Shown piece by piece: positions 34,389 to 42,778 of a stretch of 64,000 bases of DNA. The DNA is from Streptomyces sp. AC512_CC834 (GTDB lineage Bacteria; Actinomycetota; Actinomycetes; Streptomycetales; Streptomycetaceae), in NCBI RefSeq assembly GCF_019049325.1, contig NZ_JAGMUO010000025.1, forward strand, positions 35,746 through 99,745. The letters run 5' to 3'. Under the pieces are notes generated by a model that was given only the letters and a program-made list of their open reading frames with translations, was not told the origin of the DNA and did not search any database. The position numbers and the translations under genes are program-made. How positions within the stretch are numbered: the stretch's first letter is position 1; every line of letters starts with the position of its first letter.

Positions 34389-35210
34389 TCAGCCTCGTAC
34401 TTCCGCGAGTACCGCGTCCGTGAAGGGCGGCCACGCCTCCACCGCCCAGGGGCCGAACGCGCGGTCGGCGAGGGCCACGCAGGCGATGGCCGCGTCCGGG
34501 TCGATCCACAGGAACGTGCCGGACTGGCCGAAGTGGCCGAAGGTGCGCGGGGAGGAGGCGGAGCCCGTCCAGTGCGGGGACTTGCCGTCGCGGATCTCGA
34601 AGCCGAGGCCCCAGTCGTTGGGGCTTTGGTGGCCGTAGCCCGGCAGGACGCCCTTCGTGCCGGGGTACTGGACCGTCATCGCCTCGGCGACCGTGCGCGG
34701 GTCCAGCAGTCGCGGGGCCTGGACCTCGGCGGCGAAGCGGAGCAGGTCCTCGAGCGTGGACACGCCGTCTTTCGCCGGGGAGCCCTCCAGCGAGGTCGCC
34801 GTCATGCCCAGCGGCTCCAGCACCGCCTGGCGCGCATACTCGGCGAACGGCATGTCCGCCGCCTTCGCGATGTGGTCGCCGAACTGCTCGAAACCGGCGT
34901 TGGAGTACAGCCGGCGGTCCCCGGGCGGGGCGGTCACCCGGTGTTCGTCGAAGGCCAGGCCCGAGGTGTGCGCGAGCAGGTGGCGGACCGTCGCCCCGGG
35001 CGGCCCGGCGGGCTCGTCCAGCTCGATCGCACCCTCCTCGTACGCCACGAGCGCCGCGTAGGCCGCGAGCGGCTTGGTGACCGAGGCGAGGGGGAAGCGG
35101 TGCGTGGCCGGGCCGTGGGTGCCGAGGGGCGTGCCGTCGGCACGTACGACGCCTGCCGCGGCGGTGGGGACCGGCCAGTTCTCGATCGACGCGAGGCTCT
35201 GCAAGGACAT
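34389..35210 (-). CDS. Serine hydrolase of the class C beta-lactamase/PBP fold
   Basis: 273-aa enzyme. Nucleophile in SVTK (Ser43-Lys46), YSN motif in RRLYSNAGFEQFGD, and third motif HFGQSGTFLW. Without a signal peptide it is likely cytoplasmic, acting as an esterase or peptidase rather than an antibiotic-degrading lactamase. ATG at 35210; followed closely on the same strand from the GNAT gene (18 bases), so probably an operon. Confidence 0.86.
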   Translation of the reverse strand: MSLQSLASIENWPVPTAAAGVVRADGTPLGTHGPATHRFPLASVTKPLAAYAALVAYEEGAIELDEPAGPPGATVRHLLAHTSGLAFDEHRVTAPPGDRRLYSNAGFEQFGDHIAKAADMPFAEYARQAVLEPLGMTATSLEGSPAKDGVSTLEDLLRFAAEVQAPRLLDPRTVAEAMTVQYPGTKGVLPGYGHQSPNDWGLGFEIRDGKSPHWTGSASSPRTFGHFGQSGTFLWIDPDAAIACVALADRAFGPWAVEAWPPFTDAVLAEVRG

Positions 35211-35228
35211 GGCGTCGAGCCTAAGCGC

Positions 35229-35702
35229 TCAGAGCCGCAGCTCCAGCAAGGGGTTCGGCTTGAGCCGGAAGCCCATCGACACGTACATGGGCTCGGCCTG
35301 CGTGGACGCGGTGAGACGGACCCGCCGGGCGCCACGCTCGCGGAACCACTCCAGCAGCCCTTCCATGCAGGCGCGCGCGTACCCGCGGCGGCGCGTGTCC
35401 GGGTCGGTGGCGACGCTGAACACGTAACCGTCGGTGCCCTGTGGATTGCCCGCGCCGCCGATGCGGTAGTCGATCGTCCCGGCCACCAGCGCCGCCAACG
35501 CCCCCGGGCGCTCCGGATGGTCCACGACGAACGCGGCGAAGACGCCGTCCGGCTCGGCCAGCCTGCCGCGCAGCACGGGCAGGGACTCCGCGTGCCACCC
35601 GGTGGAGGCATCGGACCGGGCCAGTGAATCGATCATCACCTGACGCAGCCGGATTACTTCCTCCGCGTCCTCGGGCAGTGCACGGCGTACAAGGGTCGTC
35701 AT
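35229..35702 (-). CDS. GNAT-family N-acetyltransferase
   Basis: 157-aa acetyltransferase; acetyl-CoA site in YVFSVATDPDTRRRGYARACMEGLLEWF, with a final MYVSMGFRLKP strand. Start ATG at 35702 (MTTLVRRALPEDAEEVIRLRQ). Target unknown. Divergent from the MerR gene over about 100 bases. Confidence 0.88.
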   Translation of the reverse strand: MTTLVRRALPEDAEEVIRLRQVMIDSLARSDASTGWHAESLPVLRGRLAEPDGVFAAFVVDHPERPGALAALVAGTIDYRIGGAGNPQGTDGYVFSVATDPDTRRRGYARACMEGLLEWFRERGARRVRLTASTQAEPMYVSMGFRLKPNPLLELRL

Positions 35703-35761
35703 GCCGGGCATGCTAATCAGTCGTCGCGCCCGCCATCCCGCGATTTTCCCACCGTACGCGC

Positions 35762-35792
35762 TTGCTTGGAGTGCACTCGAAGGTCATAGCGT
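35762..35792 (+). promoter_or_regulatory. MerR-type promoter with 19-bp spacer and palindrome
   Basis: TTGCTT (35762-35767) and TAGCGT (35787-35792) are 19 bases apart, and the spacer holds the near-perfect palindrome CTTGGAGTGCACTCGAAG centred on TGCA. This is the classical overlong promoter remodelled by MerR proteins. The expected start site falls on or next to the ATG at 35800. Confidence 0.75.
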
Positions 35793-35799
35793 GGAGGTC

Positions 35800-36297
35800 A
35801 TGACGGTGATGCAGAGCACGGCCGGGACACTCGGGCCGAACGCCACCAGAGACGCCACCAGAACAGACATCTGCTCGGCTCCGCCCCGGCGCCACCCGTG
35901 CCCCGACGGGCAGGACCACTACACGATCAGCGAGGTCGTCGCCTTCACCGGACTGACGGCCCACACGCTGCGCTGGTACGAGCGGATCGGCCTGATGTCC
36001 CACATCGACCGCTCGCACACCGGGCAGCGCCGCTACAGCAACCGCGACCTGGACTGGCTCGACTTCGTCGGCAAGCTGCGCATGACGGGCATGCCGGTCG
36101 CCGACATGGTCAGGTACGCGGAGCTGGTGCGCGAGGGCGAGAGCACCTACCTCGACCGGCGGGAACTGCTGGAGTCCACCCGGCGCGACGTGCTGACGCG
36201 GATCGCCGAGCTCCAGGAGACCGTCGCCGTACTCGACCGGAAGATCAGCTTCTACGGGGACGCCGGACGCCCCCGTGAAGGAGAGAGGAACCGATGA
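35800..36297 (+). CDS. MerR-family regulator
   Basis: 165-aa activator. Reader TISEVVAFTGLTAHTLRWYERIGLM, wing SHTGQRRYSNRDLDWLDFV and a C-terminal coiled coil (RRDVLTRIAELQETVAVLDRKI). The C-terminus has no metal-binding Cys; two Cys and Pro/His residues occur in the N-terminal extension (DICSAPPRRHPCPDG), which is longer than usual. ATG at 35800 suits a leaderless transcript. Stop overlaps the aldo/keto reductase start (ATGA). Probably activates this operon on its own signal. Confidence 0.88.
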   Translation: MTVMQSTAGTLGPNATRDATRTDICSAPPRRHPCPDGQDHYTISEVVAFTGLTAHTLRWYERIGLMSHIDRSHTGQRRYSNRDLDWLDFVGKLRMTGMPVADMVRYAELVREGESTYLDRRELLESTRRDVLTRIAELQETVAVLDRKISFYGDAGRPREGERNR

Positions 36298-37307
36298 CGG
36301 ACAGCAACATCCCGACGGCGCGGCTCGGCGGGGACGGCCCCGAAGTGGGCGTCCAGGGCCTCGGCTGCATGGGCATGAGCTGGGCCTACGGCCCCGTCGA
36401 CACCGACGCGTCCCGCGCCACGTTGGAACGGGCGCTGGAACTCGGCGTCACGCTCTACGACACGGCCGACGCGTACGGTGCCGGGGACAACGAGCGGTTT
36501 CTGGCACCGTTTTTCCAGGCCCACCGCGACGAGGTGGTGATCGCCACCAAGTTCGCGCTCTCCTCGCCTCCCGATGCCCCCTTCCGGCGGATCATCCGCA
36601 ACGACGCGCCCTACATCCGCGAGTCGGTCGAGGCGAGCCTGCGCCGCCTGGGCGTCGACGTGATCGACCTCTACTACATGCACCGGCGCGACGTGAACGT
36701 GCCGATCGAGGAGACCGTCGGCGTCATGGCCGACCTGGTGCGCGAGGGCAAGGTCAAGCACCTGGGCCTGAGCGAGGTGACGGGCGACGAGCTGCGGGCG
36801 GCGCGGACGGTGCATCCGATCGCCGCCGTGCAGTCGGAGTGGTCGCTGTTCAGCCGGGACATCGAGGCGGGCGTGGTGCCGGCCGCCCGCGAACTGGGCG
36901 TCGCCCTCGTCCCGTACTCACCGCTCGGCCGGGGCTTCCTCACCGGTGCCGTCACCGGCACCGACACGCTCGCCGCCGACGACTTCCGCCATCGGCAGCC
37001 CCGCTTCACCGGCGACAACGCGGCGGCCAACGCGGCCCTCCTCGACCCGGTCCGCACCCTCGTCGAGGCCCACGACGCCACCCTCGGCCAGATCGCCCTG
37101 GCCTGGGTCCAGCAGCGTGCCCAGGTCCACGGTCTGCCGGTGGTCCCGATCCCGGGCACGCGCAAGCCCGCGCGGGTGGAGGAGAACACGGCGGCGACGA
37201 GGATCGTGCTCACCGACGCGGAGCTGTCCCTGCTGGAGCCGATCGCGGAGAAGGTCGCGGGGGACCGGTACGCGGACATGACGTTCACGTCTGCCGGACG
37301 GGAGTAG
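36294..37307 (+). CDS. Aldo/keto reductase
   Basis: 337-aa NADPH-dependent reductase of the AKR11/13 type. Catalytic tetrad regions: DTADAYGAGDNE (Asp, Tyr), VIATKF (Lys) and YYMHRRD (His). Cofactor end VPIPGTRKPARVEENTAA. Coupled to the upstream MerR gene. A role in carbonyl detoxification is likely. Confidence 0.9.
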   Translation: MTDSNIPTARLGGDGPEVGVQGLGCMGMSWAYGPVDTDASRATLERALELGVTLYDTADAYGAGDNERFLAPFFQAHRDEVVIATKFALSSPPDAPFRRIIRNDAPYIRESVEASLRRLGVDVIDLYYMHRRDVNVPIEETVGVMADLVREGKVKHLGLSEVTGDELRAARTVHPIAAVQSEWSLFSRDIEAGVVPAARELGVALVPYSPLGRGFLTGAVTGTDTLAADDFRHRQPRFTGDNAAANAALLDPVRTLVEAHDATLGQIALAWVQQRAQVHGLPVVPIPGTRKPARVEENTAATRIVLTDAELSLLEPIAEKVAGDRYADMTFTSAGRE

Positions 37308-37323
37308 AGACACCCGGGGTGTG

Positions 37324-38235
37324 CTAGAGCTCCGCCAGCAACTCCGCCTTCTTCGAGGAGAACTCCTCGTCCGTCACCAGCCCCTGCTGGTGCAGCTCGC
37401 CCAGGTGCCGGATCCGCTCGGCGATGTCCGCGGGGTCACGCCTGGGCGCCGGCACCGGAACCGGCATGGCGGGGCCCCGGCCCCGCACCGCCGCCAGTAC
37501 CGCGGCGGCGAACGGCAGCGACTCGTGCACCGGTCCGTACCCGAGCCCGAAGACGACCGCCGCCGGATCCTGGTCGGCCTGCGGGACGGCCGGAGCGGCG
37601 GGGGCGGCGGAGACGGAGGAGACGGAAGAGGCGCCGGAGACGGAGGCGGCGGAGGCGGCGGCTTCGCGCGGCAGTAGGCGCAGGTAGCCCTCGAACATCT
37701 CGGGGGACCGCCATTCCACCCCGCCCAGGTCGGCGACCGGGAAGCTCTGGTCGCCGGCCTTCCACTTCGCCGACGACGCGCCCGTCCAGGACCACCGGAA
37801 GGACACCGCCTTGCCGTCGAAGGACGCCTTCCCGTCGTACGCCTTGAAGTGCAGCGGAGCCTCGGGCGCGGCGACCAGGTACCGCTCGGTCTTGCCGGGC
37901 TCGGTCAGCAGCGCCCGCAGCTCGTCGGCGTAGTACTCCGCGAGCGTCTCCCGTTCGGCGGGCAGCACCAGGCGGTAGGGGTCGCCGCTCTCCTTCAACT
38001 GTCCGGCCGCCGCCTCGATGAGCGGGTCGGCGCCCGCACGTGGTTCGATGCGCAGCACGACGGTGCCACGCCGGCCGGGCGTGAGCGTCACGCCGGCGAT
38101 CGCCTCCAGGGGGACACGGCGTTCCCCCAGGGCCTGGAACAGCTTGGGTGTTCGAATCCCCCGTTCGTAGCGGATGAGCACGGAGTCGGACTCGAACTCC
38201 CAGGCGGCATGAAATCCGGCCAGTACGTCACCCAT
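37324..38235 (-). CDS. DUF4429 protein with C-terminal SHOCT domain
   Basis: 303-aa cytoplasmic protein: two DUF4429-like beta domains (GDVLAGFHAAWEFESDSVLIRYERGIRTPKL at the start and SFDGKAVSFRWSWTGASSAKWKAG in the middle), a Ser/Ala/Val-rich linker and a SHOCT ending (IAERIRHLGELHQQGLVTDEEFSSKKAELLAEL). The SHOCT motif is usually membrane- or oligomer-linked. Function unknown. ATG at 38235 chosen over an upstream start. Convergent with the aldo/keto reductase. Confidence 0.88.
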   Translation of the reverse strand: MGDVLAGFHAAWEFESDSVLIRYERGIRTPKLFQALGERRVPLEAIAGVTLTPGRRGTVVLRIEPRAGADPLIEAAAGQLKESGDPYRLVLPAERETLAEYYADELRALLTEPGKTERYLVAAPEAPLHFKAYDGKASFDGKAVSFRWSWTGASSAKWKAGDQSFPVADLGGVEWRSPEMFEGYLRLLPREAAASAASVSGASSVSSVSAAPAAPAVPQADQDPAAVVFGLGYGPVHESLPFAAAVLAAVRGRGPAMPVPVPAPRRDPADIAERIRHLGELHQQGLVTDEEFSSKKAELLAEL

Positions 38236-38301
38236 GCGGCTCATCGTATGCGGCACGAGCCTCTCCGTCCCCTCCCCGTGCAAACCGGAGTTTCTACGCC
38301 T

Positions 38302-39522
38302 CTACGCGCGTCCGGCCGCCGTCGCCACGGACAAACCCGCCCGGCATGTGTCATCTTCGCCGGCACAGGCCACCGTGCGGTATGCGCCAACCCCGATCTC
38401 CGCGAAGTTCCGCAGGCTGTCCGTACCGGGTACGAAGTAGCCCGCGTGGCCCTCGGCACCCCGCGCCGACAGCACGCGTGCCCCGAACGCGGCGGACACC
38501 GGGTCGGCGCCGTGTCCGAGGCCGCCGACCTCCAGGTACGGCACGTCCTGGATCCAGTCGTCGGCGTCCCGCATCGCCCACACATGGGCGGAGGTGTCCA
38601 GGTGGGAGGCGTTCTCGGCGCGCATGCCGGGACTGCCCGCCACCGCTATGTCGGTCACCCGGGCCGGCAGTGCGTCGGCGGCGAGGCCGCACACCACCGA
38701 GCCGTAGCTGTGGCAGAAGAGGGAGACCGGGGCCCGGCCGGGCAGCGCCCGCAGCAGCGCGTTCAGCCGCACCGCCCCGTGCTCGGCGCGGTTCGCGGTG
38801 GCCGCCTCCATGCCGAGCCCGCTGGGGGAGGTGTAGTCGGCCCAGGCGATCACGGCCGTGCCGGTGCCGGGGCTCGCCGTGCGCTCGGCCGCGTACAGGG
38901 ACTCGGCCATGCCTACGGGCGCCGAGTACTTTTTGCGGTCGGTGCGCTGGAAGGTGAGCAGTTCGGTGTCCACGCCGGGCACGACGACGGACACGCGGTC
39001 GGCGCGGTTCAGGTTCCCGAACACCTCGGCGACCTTGCCGGAGCCCGCCGGGTCGAAGGCGAGGATGTGCCGGTCGGGGTCGAGCAGCGACTCGTAGTTG
39101 TGCATGCGCCGGCCCGCCTCGCGCTTACCGGCCGGGGACAGCCGCTTGTCGTGCGTGCGTTCTCGCGCCACCGCTCTCGCTTTGTCGAGTGCGGCCCGGT
39201 TGGCGAGGTAGCGCACCTGGACGGGGGCGCCGTTCATGTTGCCGACGGCCAGGGGGTAGCGGCGGGCCAGGCTCGTGCGCTGCCATTCGGAGAGCGAGGC
39301 GAAGAAGCGGGCCAGCCGGGCGGGAGCCGCCTGCGCGTCGGGCAGCCGCCGTCCGTCGATCCGGCCGTGCTCCCAGGCCGTGACCGACGCTTCGAGGGCC
39401 GTGGGGCCCCGCTGGTCGCGCAGGGCGGTCCAGCCGGTGGTCGCCAGCATCACGAACACCACGGCCAGGGCGAGCAGTACGCGCCAGACGTTTAGCTGCG
39501 GGGAGGTGTCGAAGGAAGTCAC
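38302..39522 (-). CDS. Membrane-anchored alpha/beta hydrolase (DUF1023-like)
   Basis: 406-aa protein with one N-terminal anchor (VWRVLLALAVVFVMLATTGW) and an extracytoplasmic hydrolase domain. Nucleophile elbow CHSYGS, preceded by VSLFCHSYGSVVCGLAADALP; acid and His follow in the ADDWIQDVPYLEVGGLGHG and GAEGHAGYF regions. Ends in a Cys-containing loop ACAGEDDTCRAG. Probably acts on an ester or amide at the cell surface. Confidence 0.82.
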   Translation of the reverse strand: MTSFDTSPQLNVWRVLLALAVVFVMLATTGWTALRDQRGPTALEASVTAWEHGRIDGRRLPDAQAAPARLARFFASLSEWQRTSLARRYPLAVGNMNGAPVQVRYLANRAALDKARAVARERTHDKRLSPAGKREAGRRMHNYESLLDPDRHILAFDPAGSGKVAEVFGNLNRADRVSVVVPGVDTELLTFQRTDRKKYSAPVGMAESLYAAERTASPGTGTAVIAWADYTSPSGLGMEAATANRAEHGAVRLNALLRALPGRAPVSLFCHSYGSVVCGLAADALPARVTDIAVAGSPGMRAENASHLDTSAHVWAMRDADDWIQDVPYLEVGGLGHGADPVSAAFGARVLSARGAEGHAGYFVPGTDSLRNFAEIGVGAYRTVACAGEDDTCRAGLSVATAAGRA

Positions 39523-39608
39523 TGGGAGGACACACTAGGAGAACGGCACGGTCTCGCGTGAATCCAGTGACACGGATCACGTTTCGGCGTGGTGCTGATG
39601 CTGCTGTG

Positions 39609-40280
39609 CTACGGGGCTGGGTCTGCGGGTTCGGTGTCCGCGGGTTCGGCGAGGGGGCGGTCACGCCAACTTCCGGTGAGCGCGGGCGCCACCTGGTCGA
39701 GGTAGGAGGCCGTCAGGTCCCGTAGCGCCGCCAGACTGGCGTCGTCCCGCGCCGACCAGATCCGCTCGGTCACCCGCATCACCGCTCCGAAGACGGCCAC
39801 GACCACACGGGGCCGCGGGTCCGTGTCCACGTCCAGGCCCTCGCGGCGGGCGACGACGCGGGCGATCTCCTCCTCCAGCTCCGTCGCGCGCCGCAGATGG
39901 GCGGCGAGCAGTGCGGGTGTCGACTCGATCACCCGGTAGAACCGCATGTGCAGCTCGAGCGGAATCAGTTGCTCCACGGCCTCGCCGATGGTGCTCCAGC
40001 TCTCCACGAGGGCCAGACGCAGGGCGTCCAGGGGCGCCTCCTCGGGCGGGCGGGCGCGCACGGCCTCGACGAAGCGGGACTCCGCGAGCCGCGACACGAA
40101 GAACGCCGCGTCCTCCTTGGAGGCGAAGTAGCGGAAGAAGGTGCGCTGCGAGACGTCGGCGGCCTCCGCGATGTCGTCGACGGTCGTCTCCTCGTAACCG
40201 CGCTCGGTGAACAGTTCGAGGGCGGAGCGCAGCAGGAGGTCCCGGGTGCGCTGCTTCTTGAGTTCGCGCAGGCCGCCCAA
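39609..40280 (-). CDS. TetR-family repressor, divergent from the DHA2 pump
   Basis: 223-aa repressor: KKQRTRDLLLRSALELFTERGYEETTVDDIAEAADVSQRTFFRYFASKEDA is a textbook TetR DNA-binding head. The C-terminal half is helical and variable. Likely represses the efflux gene across a 104-base intergenic region bearing a palindrome. Confidence 0.9.
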   Translation of the reverse strand: MGGLRELKKQRTRDLLLRSALELFTERGYEETTVDDIAEAADVSQRTFFRYFASKEDAAFFVSRLAESRFVEAVRARPPEEAPLDALRLALVESWSTIGEAVEQLIPLELHMRFYRVIESTPALLAAHLRRATELEEEIARVVARREGLDVDTDPRPRVVVAVFGAVMRVTERIWSARDDASLAALRDLTASYLDQVAPALTGSWRDRPLAEPADTEPADPAP

Positions 40281-40323
40281 GAGTTCACTCCTTCACGCAG
40301 GTGACACAGGTGCAATTTAAAAT

Positions 40324-40336
40324 GTCAGTTACTGAC
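40324..40336. promoter_or_regulatory. Candidate TetR operator GTCAG-TTA-CTGAC
   Basis: Perfect 13-bp palindrome GTCAGTTACTGAC in the TetR/DHA2 intergenic region. Two CTGTCA direct repeats (40356-40361, 40366-40371) lie between it and the pump gene. Confidence 0.65.
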
Positions 40337-40348
40337 TCGTGAATTGGT

Positions 40349-40378
40349 TTGTCAACTGTCAGAGGCTGTCATTAGCCT
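40349..40378 (+). promoter_or_regulatory. Promoter of the DHA2 pump gene, leaderless arrangement
   Basis: TTGTCA (40349-40354), 18-base spacer, TAGCCT (40373-40378); the ATG at 40385 is six bases later. No ribosome site precedes the ATG, so translation from a leaderless mRNA is likely. Confidence 0.6.
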
Positions 40379-40384
40379 CACGGT

Positions 40385-41995
40385 ATGACTAGTCAGACCA
40401 CGCTCGACAAGCCGGGACCGGGCGACGGCGCCCCGTCGGGTTCCGCGCCCGCCAGGGGACTGCGCGGCCATCCGTGGGTCACCCTCGTCACCGTCGCGGT
40501 CGGGGTCATGATGGTGGCCCTGGACGGCACCATCGTGGCGATCGCCAACCCGGCCATCGGCAAGGACCTGGGTGCCAGTTGGTCCGAACTGCAGTGGATC
40601 ACCAACGCCTACTTCCTCGCGCTCGCGGTCTGCCTGATCACCGCGGGCAAGCTCGGCGACCGCTTCGGTCACCGGCAGACCTTCCTCATCGGTGTGGCCG
40701 GCTTCGCGGCCTCCTCCGGCGCCATCGGGCTGTCCGACAGCATCGCGATGGTCATCGTCTTCCGGGTCTTCCAGGGCCTGTTCGGCGCGCTGCTGATGCC
40801 GGCCGCGCTCGGCCTGCTGCGGGCCACCTTCCCGGCCGAGAAGCTCAACATGGCCATCGGCATCTGGGGCATGGTCATCGGCGCCTCCACCGCGGGCGGC
40901 CCGATCCTGGGCGGCGTGCTGGTCGAGCACGTGAGCTGGCAGTCGGTGTTCTTCATCAACGTGCCGGTCGGCATCCTCGCCGTGGTGCTCGGCGTGCTGA
41001 TCCTGCTGGACCACCGGGCCGAGAACGCCCCGCGCTCCTTCGACATCCTCGGCATCGCCCTGCTGTCCGCCTCGATGTTCTGCCTCGTCTGGGCGCTCAT
41101 CAAGGCGCCGGAGTGGGGCTGGGGCTCCGGCCAGACCTGGCTGTTCATCGGTGTGGCGGTCGTGGGCTTCGCCGCGTTCTCCTTCTGGGAGACCAGGGTG
41201 CGGGAGCCACTGATCCCGCTCGCGATGTTCAAGTCGGTGCCGCTGTCGGCGGGTGTCGTCCTGATGGTCCTGATGGCCATCGCCTTCATGGGCGGCCTGT
41301 TCTTCGTCACCTTCTACCTGCAGAACGTGCACGGCATGAGCCCGATCGACGCCGGCCTGCACCTGCTGCCGCTCACGGCCATGATGATCGTCGCCTCCCC
41401 GCTGGCGGGCGCGATGATCACCAAGGTCGGTCCGCGGATCCCGCTCGCGGGAGGCATGGTGTGCACCGCGGTCGCCATGTACGGCATGTCCACCCTGGAG
41501 ACGGACACCGGCAGCGTGACGATGTCCATCTGGTTCGCGCTGCTCGGTCTCGGTCTCGCGCCGGTCATGGTGGGTGCCACGGAGGTCATCGTGGGCAACG
41601 CGCCGATGGAGCTGTCGGGCGTCGCGGGCGGCCTTCAGCAGGCGGCGATGCAGATCGGCGGCAGCCTGGGCACGGCGGTGCTGGGCGCCGTGATGGCCTC
41701 CAAGGTCGACAGCGACCTCGCGGGCAACTGGGCGGACGCGGGGCTGCCCAAGCTCTCGCCGGCCCAGGAGGAGCTGACGGCCCAGGCCGTGCAGCAGGGC
41801 ATCGCACCGGTGCCCGAGGGCACCCCGGCCCAGGTCGCCGGAAAGATCGCGGACGTCGCCCACGACACCTTCATCTCCGGCATGAGCCTGGCCTCGCTCG
41901 TCGCCGCCGGCGTCGCGGTCGTGGCGGTGTTCGTCGCCTTCCTCACCAAGCGCGGTGACAACGCGGAGGCGGGCGCGGGCGCGGGCCACATCTGA
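40385..41995 (+). CDS. MFS efflux pump, DHA2 family (14 helices, EmrB/QacA type)
   Basis: 536-aa drug/proton antiporter. Motif D1 LDGTIVAIANPAIGKDLG, motif A GKLGDRFGHRQ, motif C VIGASTAGGPILGGVLVE. About 14 hydrophobic segments; a periplasmic loop of some 45 residues (SDLAGNWADAGLPKLSPAQEEL) lies near the end. The AGAGAGHI tail is low complexity. Likely exports a toxic or antibiotic compound sensed by the divergent TetR protein. Confidence 0.93.
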   Translation: MTSQTTLDKPGPGDGAPSGSAPARGLRGHPWVTLVTVAVGVMMVALDGTIVAIANPAIGKDLGASWSELQWITNAYFLALAVCLITAGKLGDRFGHRQTFLIGVAGFAASSGAIGLSDSIAMVIVFRVFQGLFGALLMPAALGLLRATFPAEKLNMAIGIWGMVIGASTAGGPILGGVLVEHVSWQSVFFINVPVGILAVVLGVLILLDHRAENAPRSFDILGIALLSASMFCLVWALIKAPEWGWGSGQTWLFIGVAVVGFAAFSFWETRVREPLIPLAMFKSVPLSAGVVLMVLMAIAFMGGLFFVTFYLQNVHGMSPIDAGLHLLPLTAMMIVASPLAGAMITKVGPRIPLAGGMVCTAVAMYGMSTLETDTGSVTMSIWFALLGLGLAPVMVGATEVIVGNAPMELSGVAGGLQQAAMQIGGSLGTAVLGAVMASKVDSDLAGNWADAGLPKLSPAQEELTAQAVQQGIAPVPEGTPAQVAGKIADVAHDTFISGMSLASLVAAGVAVVAVFVAFLTKRGDNAEAGAGAGHI

Positions 41996-42202
41996 TCCGC
42001 GCCCACGAAGTCCTCGACCACGCGATCCCGGGGCCGCCCTGTCACCCGATTCGTCCATCAGGGTGACAGGGTGCGCGAACCCTCCCCTCGGCGGGACACC
42101 GCAGGTCACAGTGGGTCAAGTCCTCCGCAGGGCACGGGGGGTGAGAGGCTGCGGCGCGCTGCCGGAGGGGGGCGGCGCGCAGGCAGCACGTTCGAGGCAG
42201 GC

Positions 42203-42562
42203 ATGACACGCCGCACGCGGGTACCCGAACTCCACGAGGAGTTCAGGGAGTTGATGATGGCGAGCTTCGGACAGGGATCGCGCGGGCACCCCCGCTCACG
42301 TGGCCGGACGAGGTTACGGGCCGGGCCGGATCGCGCGACGTTCGGAATCGTCGGAGTCGTCTGCGCGGTCGCCGGGTTCTTCGTGCTGGGGATCGTCCTC
42401 GGCCCCGTGGCGGTCGTCTGCGGCTGGCTCGCCATGGGCCGCGGCTGGGCGGGGTCCCGCCCGGTACCGGCCGTGGTCGCCCTGGTCCTGGGAGCCATCG
42501 ACACGCTCCTGGCGCTCATCCGGCTCGTCGGAGCGGCAAGCCCGGGCTACGGCATGTTCTAG
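42203..42562 (+). CDS. Small DUF4190-like membrane protein
   Basis: About 119 aa with two membrane helices (TFGIVGVVCAVAGFFVLGIVLGPVAVVCGWLAMGR and PAVVALVLGAIDTLLALIRLV) joined by a short loop, as in DUF4190 proteins. The start is uncertain: ATG at 42203 is behind GAGGCAGG, ATGs at 42254/42257 behind AGGGAG. One TTA leucine codon lies at 42314-42316 (AGG TTA CGG), which in Streptomyces would require the bldA tRNA. Function unknown. Confidence 0.7.
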   Translation: MTRRTRVPELHEEFRELMMASFGQGSRGHPRSRGRTRLRAGPDRATFGIVGVVCAVAGFFVLGIVLGPVAVVCGWLAMGRGWAGSRPVPAVVALVLGAIDTLLALIRLVGAASPGYGMF

Positions 42563-42649
42563 CCGTACCCGCGCATCACCCGTCGCCCAGATGTTCCCAC
42601 CCCCGCCCGCCACGGACGGGGGTGAGCCACGCACGACCGGCGGCGGGCG

Positions 42650-42778
42650 GTGTGACGCCCTGTGCTGTGCGACCGGCGGCAGGGCGGCGTGACGCCTACA
42701 CGGTACGAGCAGCGGCGCCCGGTGTGACGCCTACGCGGTGCGACCGGCGGCGCCCGGGGCTGCGCCTACGCGTCCCCG
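42650..42778. repeat. Imperfect tandem repeat (about 36 bp) at the 3' end of aceE
   Basis: Three to four copies of a GTGACGCCTACGCGG...GACCGGCGGCGCCCGG unit lie between the DUF4190 and aceE genes. The last partial copy contains the final aceE codons and TAG stop (GDA-stop on the minus strand). Same pattern as at galM. Confidence 0.75.
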
